A stretch of 64,000 bases of DNA from Tupaia tana (Eukaryota > Chordata > Mammalia > Scandentia > Tupaiidae). Shown one piece after another: positions 11,007 through 22,818 of the stretch; the stretch's first letter is position 1; each line of letters starts with the position of its first letter. A program made the translations under genes and the position numbers. A model generated the notes under the pieces. That model searched no databases, was not told the DNA's origin, and was given only the letters and a program-made list of their open reading frames with translations. Location: contig JAKSZU010000005.1 of assembly GCA_026018925.1 (NCBI GenBank), forward strand, positions 84,123,398-84,187,397, written 5' to 3'.

Positions 11007-12744
11007 GAAAACCTGAACTTTAGTCCTAATCGTGAGATCATTTGATTATATGATGACCTTCAATTTCATTATCAGTTTCATTATCTGGTATGTTAACACA
11101 TTTAGGATTTCAACATAATTTTATTTCCAGGTACAAAATTCCATGACTGATCATTCTGTCTCCCCTACTTTTTTTTTGTTTGTTTTAACAGAAAATCAAA
11201 TTCTCTTATATAAGGAGACCACCAGTATTTAGAGAACAGAGCTGTTCTTCACTCAGTTTATGTATTAAAAATATCTATTGTAAAATCTTCATTTAAAATT
11301 GTATTTGTTATCTGCTATTGCAAAGAGGCTAGAAGAGAGAACATACACAATTTTCTTCAAATGAGAGTTAATCCACATGCAATGATAGATACAATAAAAG
11401 GTTAAGACAAAAAATAAAAACCTAAGTATAACTGTAGAAGCATGTGGAATATAGCAGTTTTAGACTGAGAAATTGCTTCACATATTTTTCATATGAAACC
11501 ATATTTACAAAGAACTTTCACATGCTTTTTATTTTTGCTCCTACAGATTGGTAATTGTGGTAGATAAATGGATTGTTTTCTATATTTTTGTTTGTAAAAA
11601 ATGATCTTTAGAGTAATGTGGTAGATATTCTGCTTCCAATGATTGATAGCACTAGGATATTAATATCTTATACTGATTTATGTAGCCCAGTATTTGACTT
11701 TCCTGATGAATATGACAGTGTTTATTTATTGGCTTCTTTTCTAATCATGTTGATAACATCAATATTCTTAGTTTGGTGACAGGGAATATGCAAATATATA
11801 TCTATTGTAAATAAATAACACAGTTGAAATCTCAAGTTTACTTGGGACTTCCATTTGCGAATAGTCTCCCTACACTTTCTATATGTGACTGAAAAACCTT
11901 CAAATTTATGGCAAATGTAGCAGAACAAAAGATGAGAGAAGAATTATAAACAATTATACTTTGATCAAATAGTCACTTTTATTCATAAATGTTGATCAGA
12001 TGTCTAAGTAAGATTTATGATAGCAGAGAAGATTCTCATCTTACATAGTTCTAAAAAGATGTGACTATATAATGCACATATCCAACCTATGGAGCTGGCT
12101 TCCAGCGCATGCGATCTTGATTGTCTGAACAAAATATAATCATTACTCAGGATTTAGAGTGGGAAAGGAAAGGTAAGCATGTGAATTCTATTGATATCTA
12201 TTTCTGCATCATTTATGTCACCCTATAATTGATCAATTTATACCTGTTTTTCTTTCTCGTTGAAAGTCACTTAACAGACATGATAATGCTTGAGGCTGAC
12301 TAAATTAGTATCCATTATTTAGGCATGATAGTGTTTCCTGTATAACAAGTCCATAAATGCTACAATCAGGAAATTAATATCAATGCAATAATAATGACAA
12401 TCTACAGACCCCTTATATCTGGTTTAAAATAAGGTAACTAAAGAGATTCTACTTAGATTTTGATATAGATATCATAGTTTTTACTACTAGCATGCATTGT
12501 TTGGTACTTTATCAGTTCATCTAATTGGGTCTAAATTAGTTCCAGGGATTACTTTGAAACTGTATATATAATTAATTACTATCCAAAGTTTATTTTATCT
12601 TTTATGTATCTGGTAAAAAATGGACAAAGGAACAGAACTACTGTCTATACCTGAGACAAAATAAAATGATAATGATGATCATAATGATTACAATACAAAT
12701 TTAGTTAAAGAGGTTCTGTGTATGTGTATGTACACATGTATATA
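10224..12744. other. Unique AT-rich sequence
   Basis: The longest stretch without a recognised transposon. It contains an A-run (10590-10611) and an (AAAT)n array (10968-11006). Frames at 10588-10794 and 11722-11928 (minus) have no recognisable domain. I see no splice-flanked conserved exon. Confidence 0.45.
10968..11006. repeat. (AAAT)n microsatellite
   Basis: About ten AAAT/AATA units. Confidence 0.95.
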
Positions 12745-12822
12745 TTGGATCATTGAGAGGGTCATGATGTATTTTTCTGTTTTTCTACACAAAAAGGCAT
12801 CATGACTTTTCCAACAATCTAA
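12745..12822. mobile_element. Small palindromic TA-flanked element (MITE-like), copy 1
   Basis: 78 bp with long terminal inverted repeats. The left arm ttggatcattgagagggtca and the reverse complement of the right end (ttagattgttggaaaagtca) pair imperfectly, and the inner part (tcatgatg ... catcatga) pairs well. It is flanked by TA at 12743-12744 and 12823-12824. The same element recurs at 23093-23162. The TA flanks and fold-back design fit a Tc1/mariner-type non-autonomous element. I do not recognise the family. Confidence 0.72.
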
Positions 12823-12824
12823 TA

Positions 12825-13714
12825 TATTAATCGAACTGATTGTGGTTATCTTAAGAAAAACATCTACTGAGTGTCTTTCTGTAAGCACACATAAAAAGAG
12901 CTTACTGCTTCCTGATTGTTCATTTCCTCTTTGAAAATGCAGAAAATTGTTATCAATAGTTTATTATCAATATAGAGCTTTTGAAAGTCATTTTAATCAC
13001 CAATCACATCCACAGTTTGTAAATTACCTTGAAGTATAATTCCACAGCACATGCGAATTTAACAAGACTTACGAAGGCAGGTTCTTCGAGTCAGCCAAAA
13101 TACAATACTTTCAGGTGAAATTACTTTTTAGGCCTTAGTTGAGAAAAGGCTAAGCAATTTTCTGCAAATGATTATTATTGACTACTTCAATGGTAGCATG
13201 TGTTAAAAGAAATTTATTAGTCTATTTTAAGTTGAAAAATTTTCAGTTTATTGTCTAACACTATCCCTGTATCTGATTTCCATTAAGCTGGGAGATGAAG
13301 GAGATTGTATGTTTTCAGAGACTGTTAAATAGGAGTTTAGATTTTGTTGTTAATTCAGACTTGACATATTATAGTACATATACAAAAGGTGATTTATTTA
13401 GAAGGCTTATTCTATTTTTATGTGTCTCATTTTTAGTTTTTGAGAAATATTTTTTAATAATGTAATTATGTTGCTCTCATGTTTATTAAATTGTATGATA
13501 TTATTATTAATTATTTGATTTTTTAATTATAATTAGACAGTCTGTTTTATTTAGAAAATTTTGAAATTTGAAGTTTGGAAGAGTAAATAGTTATTTGAAA
13601 ATTTTTATAGTTTATGTAAATTGCATTTTATTAATATAACTTTCATTTGCAATTTATAATAAAATATAATAATAATAAGTCCCAATATGGGTAAACAAAT
13701 ACATGAGTAATACT
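12825..13714. other. Unique AT-rich sequence
   Basis: No supported gene or young repeat. Very AT-rich around 13430-13680. Confidence 0.4.
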
Positions 13715-13873
13715 TGTTGATTAGTTGCAATGTGCCAACATACTTTTCTAACACTTTTCGTAAGTATTTTGCCAACTGTGTAAATAAAGGGACCTTCAGG
13801 CGCACAGGTAGTAAATCACTTGTCTAAGGTCACATAGCTACATTTAGTATGGCTGGCATTTAAAAAGCAGTAT
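13715..13873 (-). mobile_element. MIR SINE relic
   Basis: 'caatgtgccaacatacttttctaacactttt' (given in part) and 'acttgtctaaggtcacatagct' correspond to the reverse of the MIR core ('caaggtcacacagctag'-type motif). It is cut at its 5' side by the SINE that follows. Confidence 0.65.
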
Positions 13874-14130
13874 GTTGAAACCAGCAGATAGCAATGGTTA
13901 TGTTGCTGGACTCCCACGTAGTTGACTACTGTTCGAGTCCCAGACCCAGTGCTTAAAACTCATGCTGGGCACATGTGCATGCATGCCCAAAATCCGAAGA
14001 GGAGAATGGAAGAAAAAAGATTGCATTGTGGCCATCCCCCCTGGGGAGTGATTTCTCACTTTCTGTCTATCTCTCTCTGTTTCTCTGGCAAGTACACACA
14101 CCCTATAGGAAAAATCTCTTTCTTAAAAAG
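13874..14130 (+). mobile_element. tRNA-derived SINE, long form (A)
   Basis: Flanked by a 12-bp TSD, aaaaagcagtat, at 13862-13873 and 14131-14142. The B box GTTCGAGTCC is intact, but the A-box side lacks a couple of bases (agatagcaatgg). It was inserted into a MIR. Confidence 0.93.
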
Positions 14131-14146
14131 AAAAAGCAGTATCTCA

Positions 14147-14334
14147 GGCCAGCAGGTGGCACGCTGTTTAAGGTGCTAGACTCCCACCTGGTTGACCACA
14201 GTTCGAGTCCCAGACCTGCTGGCTTGCTTTCTCACTTTCTCTCTCTCTCTTTCTCTCTCTGATGAATGTATGTGCCCTATAGCAAATTAAAAATAATGAT
14301 AATTAAAAATTAAATAAATATTCTTAAAAAACAA
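14147..14334 (+). mobile_element. tRNA-derived SINE, short form (B)
   Basis: Head with intact B box (gttcgagtccc), then directly 'ggcttgctttctcactttc', TC stretch, 'gccctatagcaaattaaaaa' and an AAT/TAAA-rich tail ending ttcttaaaaaa. It lacks the roughly 110-bp middle of the long form. It follows the A copy almost end to end. Confidence 0.92.
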
Positions 14335-14649
14335 TATGCCATCATAACTAAACACTACACAATACATAGTTGACTAGTATTGAATATGTAAAAAAAATTG
14401 ATATAGTATGGTAATTATTGTGTAAGATAATGACTTTAATTTATATTCATGTTCTAAATAGAATTACATTTCTTAATTTACTTGTTTGACTTACAAGGAC
14501 TTATTTTCATTACTTTCTTACATTAGTTACTTATTGCTACTATGAAAAAATTAATGCAAGTTTAGTGACTTAATATTATTAAACTGGGGTAAAACATGGG
14601 GCTAAGTTCTTTTTAGAGGGCCTAGAGGAGTCCATTGCCTTCAATTTTC
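14335..14649. other. Unique AT-rich sequence
   Basis: No supported feature. Confidence 0.4.
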
Positions 14650-14909
14650 CTTTTTTTGTTGTTTGAGATATTTTTGCAATATGGTGCAGGCACTTTGCCA
14701 GAAATACAAGAGGCAGAAAGTGAGAAATCACCCTCTTGGGGGATGGCCACGAAGCAATCCCTTCTCCTCCATTCTCCTTTTGCAATTTTGGGCACACACA
14801 CACACACACACACACCTGAAGTGAGTTCTAACCCTCCAGGTCTAGGACTCAAACCGCGGTCAACCATGTGAGAATCTAGCTATGTAATCCCTACACCATC
14901 TTCTGGCCC
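14650..14909 (-). mobile_element. tRNA-derived SINE, long form
   Basis: Tail, GA stretch, 'caatcccttctcctccattc', a (CA)n patch at 14793-14814 where the body normally reads gcacgcacgcaca, and a head ending 'ttctggcccc'. Moderately diverged. Confidence 0.9.
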
Positions 14910-14969
14910 CTGCCTTACATTTTCTGACTTCTAGAAACTAACTATGTGCCTGGCCTTGTGACTTTTTTA

Positions 14970-15091
14970 TTCTCTCTGTCTCTCTCTCTCTGTGTATACA
15001 CATATGTGTGTGTGTGCATGTGTGTATATATATATATATATACACACATGCACACACACACATACATAGAGATCACAAATAATCACACAAA

Positions 15092-15124
<33 letters not shown>
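14970..15124. repeat. Compound microsatellite with perfect palindrome
   Basis: Order: (TC)n, (TG)n, (TA)n, (CA)n, a short AT-rich spacer, then (GT)n at 15094-15124. Bases 15003-15064 form a perfect 62-bp inverted repeat with no spacer, centred between 15033 and 15034. Confidence 0.95.
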
Positions 15125-15128
<4 letters not shown>

Positions 15129-15180
15129 GAAGTATACAGTACAGTGTGCCACACACTGGTATATACACAAAAGTATGCAT

Positions 15181-15389
15181 TTTTTTTTTTTTAATTTTTT
15201 GTTGCAGAGCACAAGTGCTTGAGAGGAGTATCAGAGTACTACGATTTCTTCTCCTCCAGTTTCCTCCTGGGATTTTGGGCACACACGCACATGCACTGGT
15301 ATGAGTTTCAAGCTGCAGATTCAGGACTCAAAATGAAGAGCTGGCTATGAGGGATACAGTGCCATACCCTCCACACCACCTGCCGGCCC
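15181..15389 (-). mobile_element. tRNA-derived SINE (C, old)
   Basis: 'gttgcagagcacaagtgct', 'ttcttctcctccagtttcct', 'gggcacacacgcacatgc' and 'caccacctgccggccc' mark tail, body and head. The GA stretch is nearly lost. Confidence 0.82.
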
Positions 15390-15394
15390 TCCTT

Positions 15395-15530
15395 CCTCCA
15401 CTTTTAAAGTTAACAGTCACATACTAGGCCTTCTGTTTCCTTTGTCCCTTTCTTATTGGACCCTTGCAAGTACAGTGGGCCCGCCAGGATAATCCAGGAT
15501 AATTTCCACATTTTGAAATAATTTGAGCAT
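15395..15530. repeat. Ancient interspersed repeat fragment
   Basis: 'agtgggcccgccaggataat' and 'ccaggataatttcc' recall an old placental repeat with a 'gggcccacctggataatcc' motif, whose class I cannot name with certainty. A longer relative appears at 32830-33350. Confidence 0.45.
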
Positions 15531-15539
15531 CTCTCAAAG

Positions 15540-15778
15540 TGGGTAAGGGAATAGAATCATTGTGGCAGACCACAATTTAAGGCCCAGGCCAGGTGGCCTG
15601 AAAAACACAAGTACATATGCCTGGTTGCCCGGAATCATGAGGGGGATGGGGGAGTAAAGGAAGCAGAAGCTGCATGACCATACCTTCATACCACATTGAG
15701 AAATGCTTTCTCTCTTTCTCTCTGTCTCTCTCCCCCTCTGGCAAACACATGTACCCTCTGGCAGTGACAATAAAATAA
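15540..15778 (+). mobile_element. tRNA-derived SINE (C, old)
   Basis: The head is badly decayed (gcagaccacaatttaaggcc). 'ggcctgaaaaacacaagtac', 'gcatgaccataccttc', 'ctctctgtctctctcc' and 'aataaaataaaa' follow the long-form order. Confidence 0.65.
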
Positions 15779-16479
15779 AAGTTCCTAATTTTTCTGTGAA
15801 ATCCTTCTCTTATAGTAGGGGGAGGAAAACACCTGAATTCATTGGAATGTATGCTTTCAAAGTATAAGATAGACTCTAAGATGAAATCTAGGATGGAATT
15901 GATACACTTTCTAAATACACAAAGATCACAAATACATTTTTTGAAAGGGTGAGTCAATGAATAACTTATAAATATATATTATTTTCTAAAAGAATTGAAG
16001 ACAAATGGCTTTATTCTATTATAATTTTATCTATTTCTATAAAACTTAGAACTAAAATTTTTCTCCACGGAAAAATTGAAGGTTTTAATGATCATCACAG
16101 TAATTGCCAAATCTCTCAAGAAATACAAAATGACTCCCTGACTGGAACAGTTCTTACGAAATGAATGCATGTGATTCAAGGAATAATGCAGCAATTGGAG
16201 AGGTAGTTGAAGGATTACTCAGTGTGAAATGCATAAAAGAAGTACTGAAGCTTATGGCATGATTCCATCTCTGTTCAGAGAGCTGAAATGGCTAAGGATT
16301 GCATGATTTCTGTATTATGTCTATTTCTGTTTCTTATAGCTAGTCCACCCTTGACCCCCTCTGCTAAAATCTGATTTCAAGGTGAGAATGAATTGTTACT
16401 AGGTAAGGTTTTCCTGTATTCCATAGCTCTCACATTATTTATTGTAAATAAACTTAAATTCTGGACTCTAGTCCAATTT
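15779..16479. other. Unique AT-rich sequence
   Basis: No gene or repeat recognised. A 126-codon minus frame (15577-15957) overlaps the SINE and has no known domain. Confidence 0.4.
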
Positions 16480-16733
16480 GTTTTGTTTTGGTTTTTGCCA
16501 TAGAGGATGTGCACTCTTTGCAGAAAGACAAAGAGAGACAGGGAGAGGGAAAGTGAAAAATCACTCACCCAGGGGAGTGGCGACACGGCATTCCATTCAC
16601 CTCCATACTCCTCCAGGGAGTCTGGATAAACATGTATATGTGCCCACTGTGATTTTCAAGCCACCAGGTCTGGAATTCAAACCTCAGTTATGTGAGAGTC
16701 CAACACTTTAGCCACCACTCCACCTGCTGGTCC
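16480..16733 (-). mobile_element. tRNA-derived SINE, long form (C)
   Basis: Complete in order, with 'cacctgctggtccc' as the head end. Likely TSD ccaattNgtttt at about 16473 and 16740 (one indel). Confidence 0.87.
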
Positions 16734-16907
16734 CTAAACCAATTGTTTTTGAGGTGGTTGTGAGTCATACAAAAGTGGTAGAGTCATTCTTAATGTACGA
16801 AGAAATTAAAATTTTTAAACCTAGAACCTGGGCAAATGTTTTCCACAAGATAACTTCTGAAATCATCTTTATTTACCAGATATATTTTATTAAAAGTTTC
16901 CAGTTTG

Positions 16908-17041
16908 GGGTCAGATAGGACGATGGTGACACAACTGAGAAAGGTCTTGGATTAAAGTGCCAGAACTTCCCTGAACATGCCCATGATCAAGGTCGGCAGA
17001 AACAGGGATTAGAAGTGGATTGTAGCATGAAGACACTGTTT
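16908..17041 (+). other. Possible old SINE-like segment
   Basis: 'gatggtgacacaactgagaaagg' followed by a GC-richer stretch is somewhat similar to 19990-20205. It may be a relic of a second tRNA-like family. Weak. Confidence 0.25.
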
Positions 17042-17055
17042 AAAACATAGCTCTC

Positions 17056-17334
17056 GGGACCAGCAGTTAGCGTAATGGCTATGTCGCTGGACTCCCACGT
17101 ATTCGACCGCGGTTCGAGTCCCGGACCCGGCGGCTTAAACTCACGCCGGGCGCGTGTGCGTGCGTGCCCAAGATCCCGAGAGGAGAATGGAGGAGAAGGG
17201 ATTGCGGCATGGCCATCCCCCCTGGGGGGTGATTTCCTGCTTTCTATCTCTCTGTCTCTCTCTGTCTGTTTGGCGAGCGCACGCGCCCTATAGCAAAAAC
17301 CTCTCCAAAAAAAAAAAACAAAAACAAAAGAACA
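17056..17334 (+). mobile_element. Young tRNA-derived SINE (A, 'tttcctgctttctatc' subfamily)
   Basis: Perfect 14-bp TSD, aaaacatagctctc, at 17042-17055 and 17335-17348. A box TAGCGTAATGG and B box GGTTCGAGTCC are both exact. By eye it differs from the 54683 copy at only about four positions before the A-tail. Confidence 0.97.
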
Positions 17335-17348
17335 AAAACATAGCTCTC

Positions 17349-18153
17349 TATTTCTCTTATGTATCTCTATTTCTCTAATGTATTAATTTTCAAAAAGAGA
17401 AAATATTCTATAATCTTTAACAATTAAAACAAATTATGAAATCGTATTCCTATTAAAAGTAGGTGAGATCCAATTTTGTTTGTGAATGTGTATGTTTGTG
17501 TTCACGGTTCCCTTTTGTTAGGTGGTGCTAAACTATTGAGGAAGAATTAACAAAGTCTGACTGTTTCCAAGCTACAGGTTTTGCTAGGACTATTTGAGTT
17601 TTTTAGACTCAGGTTATTATTCTCTTGACATTACAAGTAGCTTTGTAGTTAGTCTCATGTGAGAATACTAGTTCCATTGCATCAGGCTTTTATGCTAAAA
17701 TAGTACAGATTCATTAGGGTGTATCTATGCTGTTCTAGTTATATGATAGCTGTTCAAATAGTAATCGTAAAAATAAAAACAAAAACAAATAGGTTTTGCT
17801 GAATAGTTATATGTAATAGTTAAAACTCATACATTATGAATATTTGATGATCATCTATTATTTTCTAATCTATGTATTAATTATTCATTATCCATTCTTT
17901 AATTCATCAGAATCAATAAATACACATATATGAATAAAAAGTATGAGAGAGGTTATGTTTTCAAATTGTAGACGATTTATCAGGAGAAAGATATCTTTCT
18001 TCTTTGATGCATAAAGAAAATGTAGTTGCAAATTTAGAGCAATTTAATTCTCTTCACCTGCTTGAAATCCATGTAAATCTTTGATTTTAGTTTATAAGTT
18101 CGATAAACATAATGCATTTATATTGGGTTGAATATTTCAGTCTCAGGTAGATA
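17349..18153. other. Unique AT-rich sequence
   Basis: No supported gene or repeat up to the L1 target duplication. Confidence 0.4.
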
Positions 18154-18171
18154 TATGGTGGTATATTTGTT

Positions 18172-18872
18172 TTCTTCTTATTATTATTTATTCACATTAT
18201 TTTTTAAACATTCAATCACTATACATCATTTGGCTTGTAAAGAGAATTTACCTAACAGGAAATATTTCCCAGACCAGTCCACCAGAGAGAGTAAAGAATA
18301 CTATACATGTTATCATCAACAGGTAATAAACCAATTCAGTGTCCCACAAATGTCATGCTTCTCTATTTATTCTCACACTATTCTTCCCTATACTCTGACT
18401 TCTCTCCCCTTCCCCCTATTCCACACTGTTTCCCGTGTTCATAACTATTTTCACTTTGTTAATGCCCTCCAGTATTTCAGTATCTATCATAAAGTGTGCA
18501 TAGGTATATATTAAGTGAATACATACAATATCTTCCTTTTATAGCCTGGCTTGTTTCACTCAGCATTAAATCTTCCATATTCCATCACTATCTATCAAAT
18601 GCCAGGGTCTAGTTGTTTTTATGACTAAATAGCATTTCATAGAGTATATGTGCCACACGTTTTTAATCCATTCATCTGATTGTAGACATTTGGGTTGGTT
18701 CCATGTCTTAGTGATTATGAATATTGCTGCAATAAAAAATGATGTGCAAGTGCATTTCCAATGGAGAATTCTTATGTCCTTTGGGATTGCTGGATCAAAT
18801 GGTAGTTCTATTTGTAGATCTTTGAGGAACCTCCATATTGTTTTTCGCAGTGGCTGAACCAATTTACATTCC
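18172..18872 (-). mobile_element. 5'-truncated L1 (3' UTR and end of ORF2)
   Basis: Flanked by an 18-bp TSD (tatggtgStatatttgtt, one mismatch) at 18154-18171 and 18873-18890. On the minus strand it encodes the ORF2 C-terminus (for example [12 protein letters not shown], then WNQPKCLQSDEWI) at about 18566-18862, then the 3' UTR. Insertion length is about 700 bp. The frame carries disablements and a deletion (the LLGIYP block is missing). Confidence 0.93.
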
Positions 18873-18890
18873 TATGGTGCTATATTTGTT

Positions 18891-19340
18891 GAATTTCTTC
18901 AGTGGACCATGAGTAGCATTTGATTTAAAATGCTGGCATCTCTAATGTTCTGGACTTATTGAAATAAGTAATGAATTACTTTTTAAACTTCTATGAGTTC
19001 TTGTACCAAAATCCTGAAACAACATAATTCATTCATTAAACCCCTTTTTAAGGATATTTGGGGAAGTTGTGACCTATTGCTAATTTTATAGAATTCTGGA
19101 CCTTTATGTGCAGTTTATTTGATAATGAGCTTTCAACTTTGCAGTAAAGTATACATTAATATTCTAAGACTTATCTCAGGTGAAAGTCAGGAGGCACGGA
19201 ATGAACAAATACAGACATGGGCATGTGAGAGTGCTCACAGATTATCTGCCTTTATCAAAACAACTTAGCATATGACCAGAGGAAATATTTGTAGTTTCCA
19301 GTCCCTTCTTATCTACTGAATTTAGTTTCTGTATTTGCCT
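18891..19340. other. Unique sequence
   Basis: No supported feature. Confidence 0.4.
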
Positions 19341-19590
19341 TTGATAGAGATTTCTGCTATAGGGCACATGTACTCACAGGAGAGACGGAGAGAAACAAAG
19401 AGACATCACCCCTGAGTGGAGATGACCATGCCACAACCCCTTCTTCTCCAATTCTCCTTTCGGGATCTTGAGCACGTAAGTACATGCGCCTAGTGTGAGT
19501 TTTAAGCCAGCAGGTCAGGGACTCAAACTGCTGTGGTTGACTACATGGGAGTCCAAAGACATAACCATTACGACGCCATCTGCTGATCCC
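19341..19590 (-). mobile_element. tRNA-derived SINE, long form (A, diverged)
   Basis: 'gctatagggcacatgtactc', a short GA stretch, 'ttctccaattctcctttcgg' and a head ending 'tctgctgatccc'. A few bases are inserted in the head (actgctgtggttgac). Confidence 0.9.
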
Positions 19591-19989
19591 AGATTTCTTT
19601 TTATTCTCTGTGTATATATGTTTGTTTTGGTTAATCAAATCACACACACAAAAACAACACAAAATAAAGACTGAAGCAAAGTAAGGAAATTAAAAATATT
19701 TTATTTGGGCCAGAATTAGAACAATCACCCAGAAATCCTGATATCCTACTTGCTTTGAAGGAAGTTCCCAAGGTCCTACCAATTTCCATATAATTTTAAA
19801 GGCAAAAGTCACAAATGGGAGAGGGGAGGGGAATAACAAAGAATCTCATACAGCAGTGATTGGCAAAATTCTATGTATGGTAAGTGCAGCAGAACAACTT
19901 CATTGTCACCTGAAATGACTTTGCTTAATCTTAAGTGAAATGTGCAGACCATGAGACTGACAGGTAATAGAGGCACACAGAGGACTGTA
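19591..19989. other. Unique sequence
   Basis: No supported feature. A 78-codon minus frame at 19809-20045 has no recognisable similarity. Confidence 0.4.
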
Positions 19990-20205
19990 GAGACCCAACG
20001 ATGACACAATGGTAAAGCAAGCTGTGTTGTGAGGCATTCTGACATGGGAAAGTTCCTGTTTAAGTATGATCCCTCCCTGAGTGTACCAGGGGCATGTGCG
20101 CCATGACCAGGATTGGCAAAAGCCTAGATGTGAATCAGAGCATTAAAACCCTGATTAAGATCCTGTTGGAGTGATCTCTCTCTTTCCCCCTATATATCTA
20201 TTTTA
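19990..20205 (+). mobile_element. Possible older SINE of a different type
   Basis: 'cgatgacacaatggtaaagc' resembles an A-box region and 'agttcctgtttaagt' a decayed B box. The segment ends in 'gatctctctctttccccc'. It could be a second SINE family or chance. Confidence 0.35.
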
Positions 20206-21900
20206 GACTTGGAAAAGAAAACAATGTATTGAGGAATTTTTTAAAATATGTTTAAAACCAGAATGTCTAGGCGACATCTTAAGCTATTTTAGGTGCAAAT
20301 TCCTAAGAAAGGCACAGATGTGTGAAAGTTTTACTTCCTTATAACACTGACTCAGGTAGACTGGAGTCTCCTGATTTCATGGAAAATTGACCTATTTAGA
20401 AGACCTATTTTTCCTCCTATTTTCCTTAAATTTTTACTTTGATAATATGAAATTTTAGTATGAGAGACTTCATATCAGTCTAGTCCGCTGGTGCCTAGGG
20501 CAGGAGCTTTTATTTAATATGTGTAAGTGCAATCATCAGTCTTACACAATTATTCATTAACATTAATGTTAGTGACATGTTCATTTATAAACTAAAAATA
20601 ATTGGAAACAATAGTTCAAATGTTAATTAAATATTCTATATTAAAATTCTTACAGAATAAATGACTTTAAACATTTCTATTATCAGAAATGTGGTGGAAA
20701 AATATAAAATAAATAAATATATAAAAGGATTTGTCCCATATTTTCCATTAGCATAAACTATTTATGTTCAAATATTTTAAGTTTGTTTAGGAAATAATAA
20801 CCGTTAACATGCATGTGTATTTGTTAAAACATATTTAATGAGCAGATTTAATAGAAATCTAGAATGAGAGAAGAATTGATTATAATGGTGTCATCAAATA
20901 ATATACTGCATAGTGAACATACTCATCAAGCTATTATTTACAAAGTAATACCAAATGCAACTGGAAAAATCTTTCTAAATATTTAAAATTGATATATATG
21001 TGAAATCTCTAATAATATTTGATTTCCATCAGAATATAAAAATGCAGTCATAAATTTGGGCACATTAATGTATTAACACTAAAGACTTCTTTCACATTTA
21101 CAGAAAGAAATCATTATTTTGAAAGCAGTGCTAACATCTGTACAAATACAGGCAATTAAAAAAATAGTAAACCATTTGAAGGAAACAAAAACTCTAAAGA
21201 ATCATGCATGGCCTTCGAAAAGGCCACAGTTCTTACAGAGGTTATCATTTTAAAAACATTTAAAATATTTGAGAGAGTCATTGTGTAGACAAAAGAATTC
21301 ACAAACTCTACTCAATCAAGAGTCAATAAAACATTAGGAAATCTGGCTTTATTCTATGCCATTTCCCATGAACAAAAGCAGTCTGTAGGCTGGGAATGAG
21401 TCTTGGTGCATTGGCTGCCTAAACAAATTGCAGAGGCAATAATCCAAGGTTCACATCTGAAGATATTGGCACTTTTTCTGAAGTTAAATGCAGTGAAGCC
21501 TATTACTTTTGTGTCTTATTAACCAGCTTCAAATAGGACTATGAAGCACTTTGTACTTGCTTTATAGGAAGCCCTAGAGACATTCTTTGCTACTAAAAAA
21601 AATTTGTCTAAGCCACATTGTTTGGTAAATGTTCATTTACTACAATGAATCAAATAAGGGGATTTTGAAGTGTGCTTAAAAGGAAAGCAGGCAATTGTAT
21701 AGTGCTTTATTTCCTCAAATGAACAGTGAGAAATGGTTCCAAACATAAATGTTACATGCCCATCTTTCCCCAGGGATTTGGGGATTTAGAATGGACAATT
21801 GGGATTAAAATTAAAAACTGCACAGTCAAGTGCAATTTGTGAAATGTCAAATTGTTCCTAATATTGGTAAACAAAAGTTAAAACATGAAATGGTCAATAT
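20206..21900. other. Unique AT-rich sequence
   Basis: Long unique block. A SINE-like patch (cttggtgcattggctgcc ... ggttcacatctg) at about 21398-21460 is too weak to call. No coding signal. Confidence 0.4.
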
Positions 21901-21916
21901 TACTGTAATGGCTCTC

Positions 21917-21984
21917 ATATATATATATATCTTTCTACATCCATAATATATATGTGTGTGTGTGAGTGTGTGTTTGTGTGTGTA

Positions 21985-22038
<54 letters not shown>

Positions 22039-22078
22039 CACAGAGTGAGAGAGAGAGAGAGAGAGGAGAAAGAGAGAG
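21917..22078. repeat. Compound TA/TG/TA/GA microsatellite
   Basis: Short (AT)n, then (GT)n with interruptions, about 20 TA units (21992-22034), and a (GA)n run to 22078. Confidence 0.95.
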
Positions 22079-22111
22079 CTCAATTTTAAAGAACATATCA
22101 GATTAACTCCT

Positions 22112-22362
22112 TTATTTATTTATTTACTTATTTATTTTAAATTTTTGCCTAGGGTGCTGTGCTCTCCAGAGACAGACAGAGAGCGAAAGTAAGAAATCAC
22201 ACCCCAGGGTTGCAATCCCATCGCTTCTGTTCTCTTCTCAGGATTCTGGACATACATGCACATACACCCACTGTGAGTTTCAAGCCACCAAGTCTAGGAC
22301 TGAAACCATGATTGACCATGTAGGAGTCCAGTGTATTAACCACCACACCACCTGCTGGCCTT
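22112..22362 (-). mobile_element. tRNA-derived SINE (C)
   Basis: Flanked by an 11-bp TSD, gattaactcct, at 22101-22111 and 22363-22373. The tail is (TTTA)n. The middle of the body has a deletion around 'cacaccccagggttgcaatc'. The head ends 'cacctgctggcc'. Confidence 0.92.
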
Positions 22363-22373
22363 GATTAACTCCT

Positions 22374-22542
22374 CTTAATAGGATTAAGAAGCAACTATTT
22401 TATTGCCCACAAAGCATAAACACCTCACTAGGAAGGTTAATGACTAAACTAAGGAAATAGATGTAATAAACCAAAGTTTAAAAAACAAAAACTTCTTTTA
22501 TTAGTTGTGTTAAGCATCATGGAGTATGAAATATATAATTTC
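22374..22542. other. Unique AT-rich spacer
   Basis: No feature supported. Confidence 0.4.
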
Positions 22543-22809
22543 TTTTTTTTTATGCTTTTTTTTAGACGTTTTTGCTATAGGGTGTGTACGCTCACCAGAA
22601 TGAGAGAGACAGAGAGACAGAAAGCAAGAAATCACCCCCTAGAGGGAATAGCCACACCACAATCCCTTCTCCTCCATTCTCCTCTCAGGATCTTGGGCAC
22701 GCATGCACACGTGCCCGGCGTGAGCTTTAAGCCACTGGGTCTGGGACATGAACCGCGGTCGACTACATGGGAGTCCAGCAACATAGCCATTACGCTCACT
22801 GCTGGTCCC
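22543..22809 (-). mobile_element. tRNA-derived SINE, long form (A)
   Basis: Complete copy with 'ctcggtt'-like head mostly kept (gaaccgcggtcgac), body with CpGs, and head end 'gctggtccc'. It sits immediately beside the next minus-strand SINE. Confidence 0.93.
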
Positions 22810-22818
22810 TATAATATC

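Noticed and set aside
18128..18514. 128-codon plus frame
   Set aside because: Antisense to the 3' UTR of the L1 at 18172-18872.
21395..21470. SINE-like head (cttggtgcattggctgcc, ggttcacatctg)
   Set aside because: Spacing and sequence are weak and no body or tail follows.
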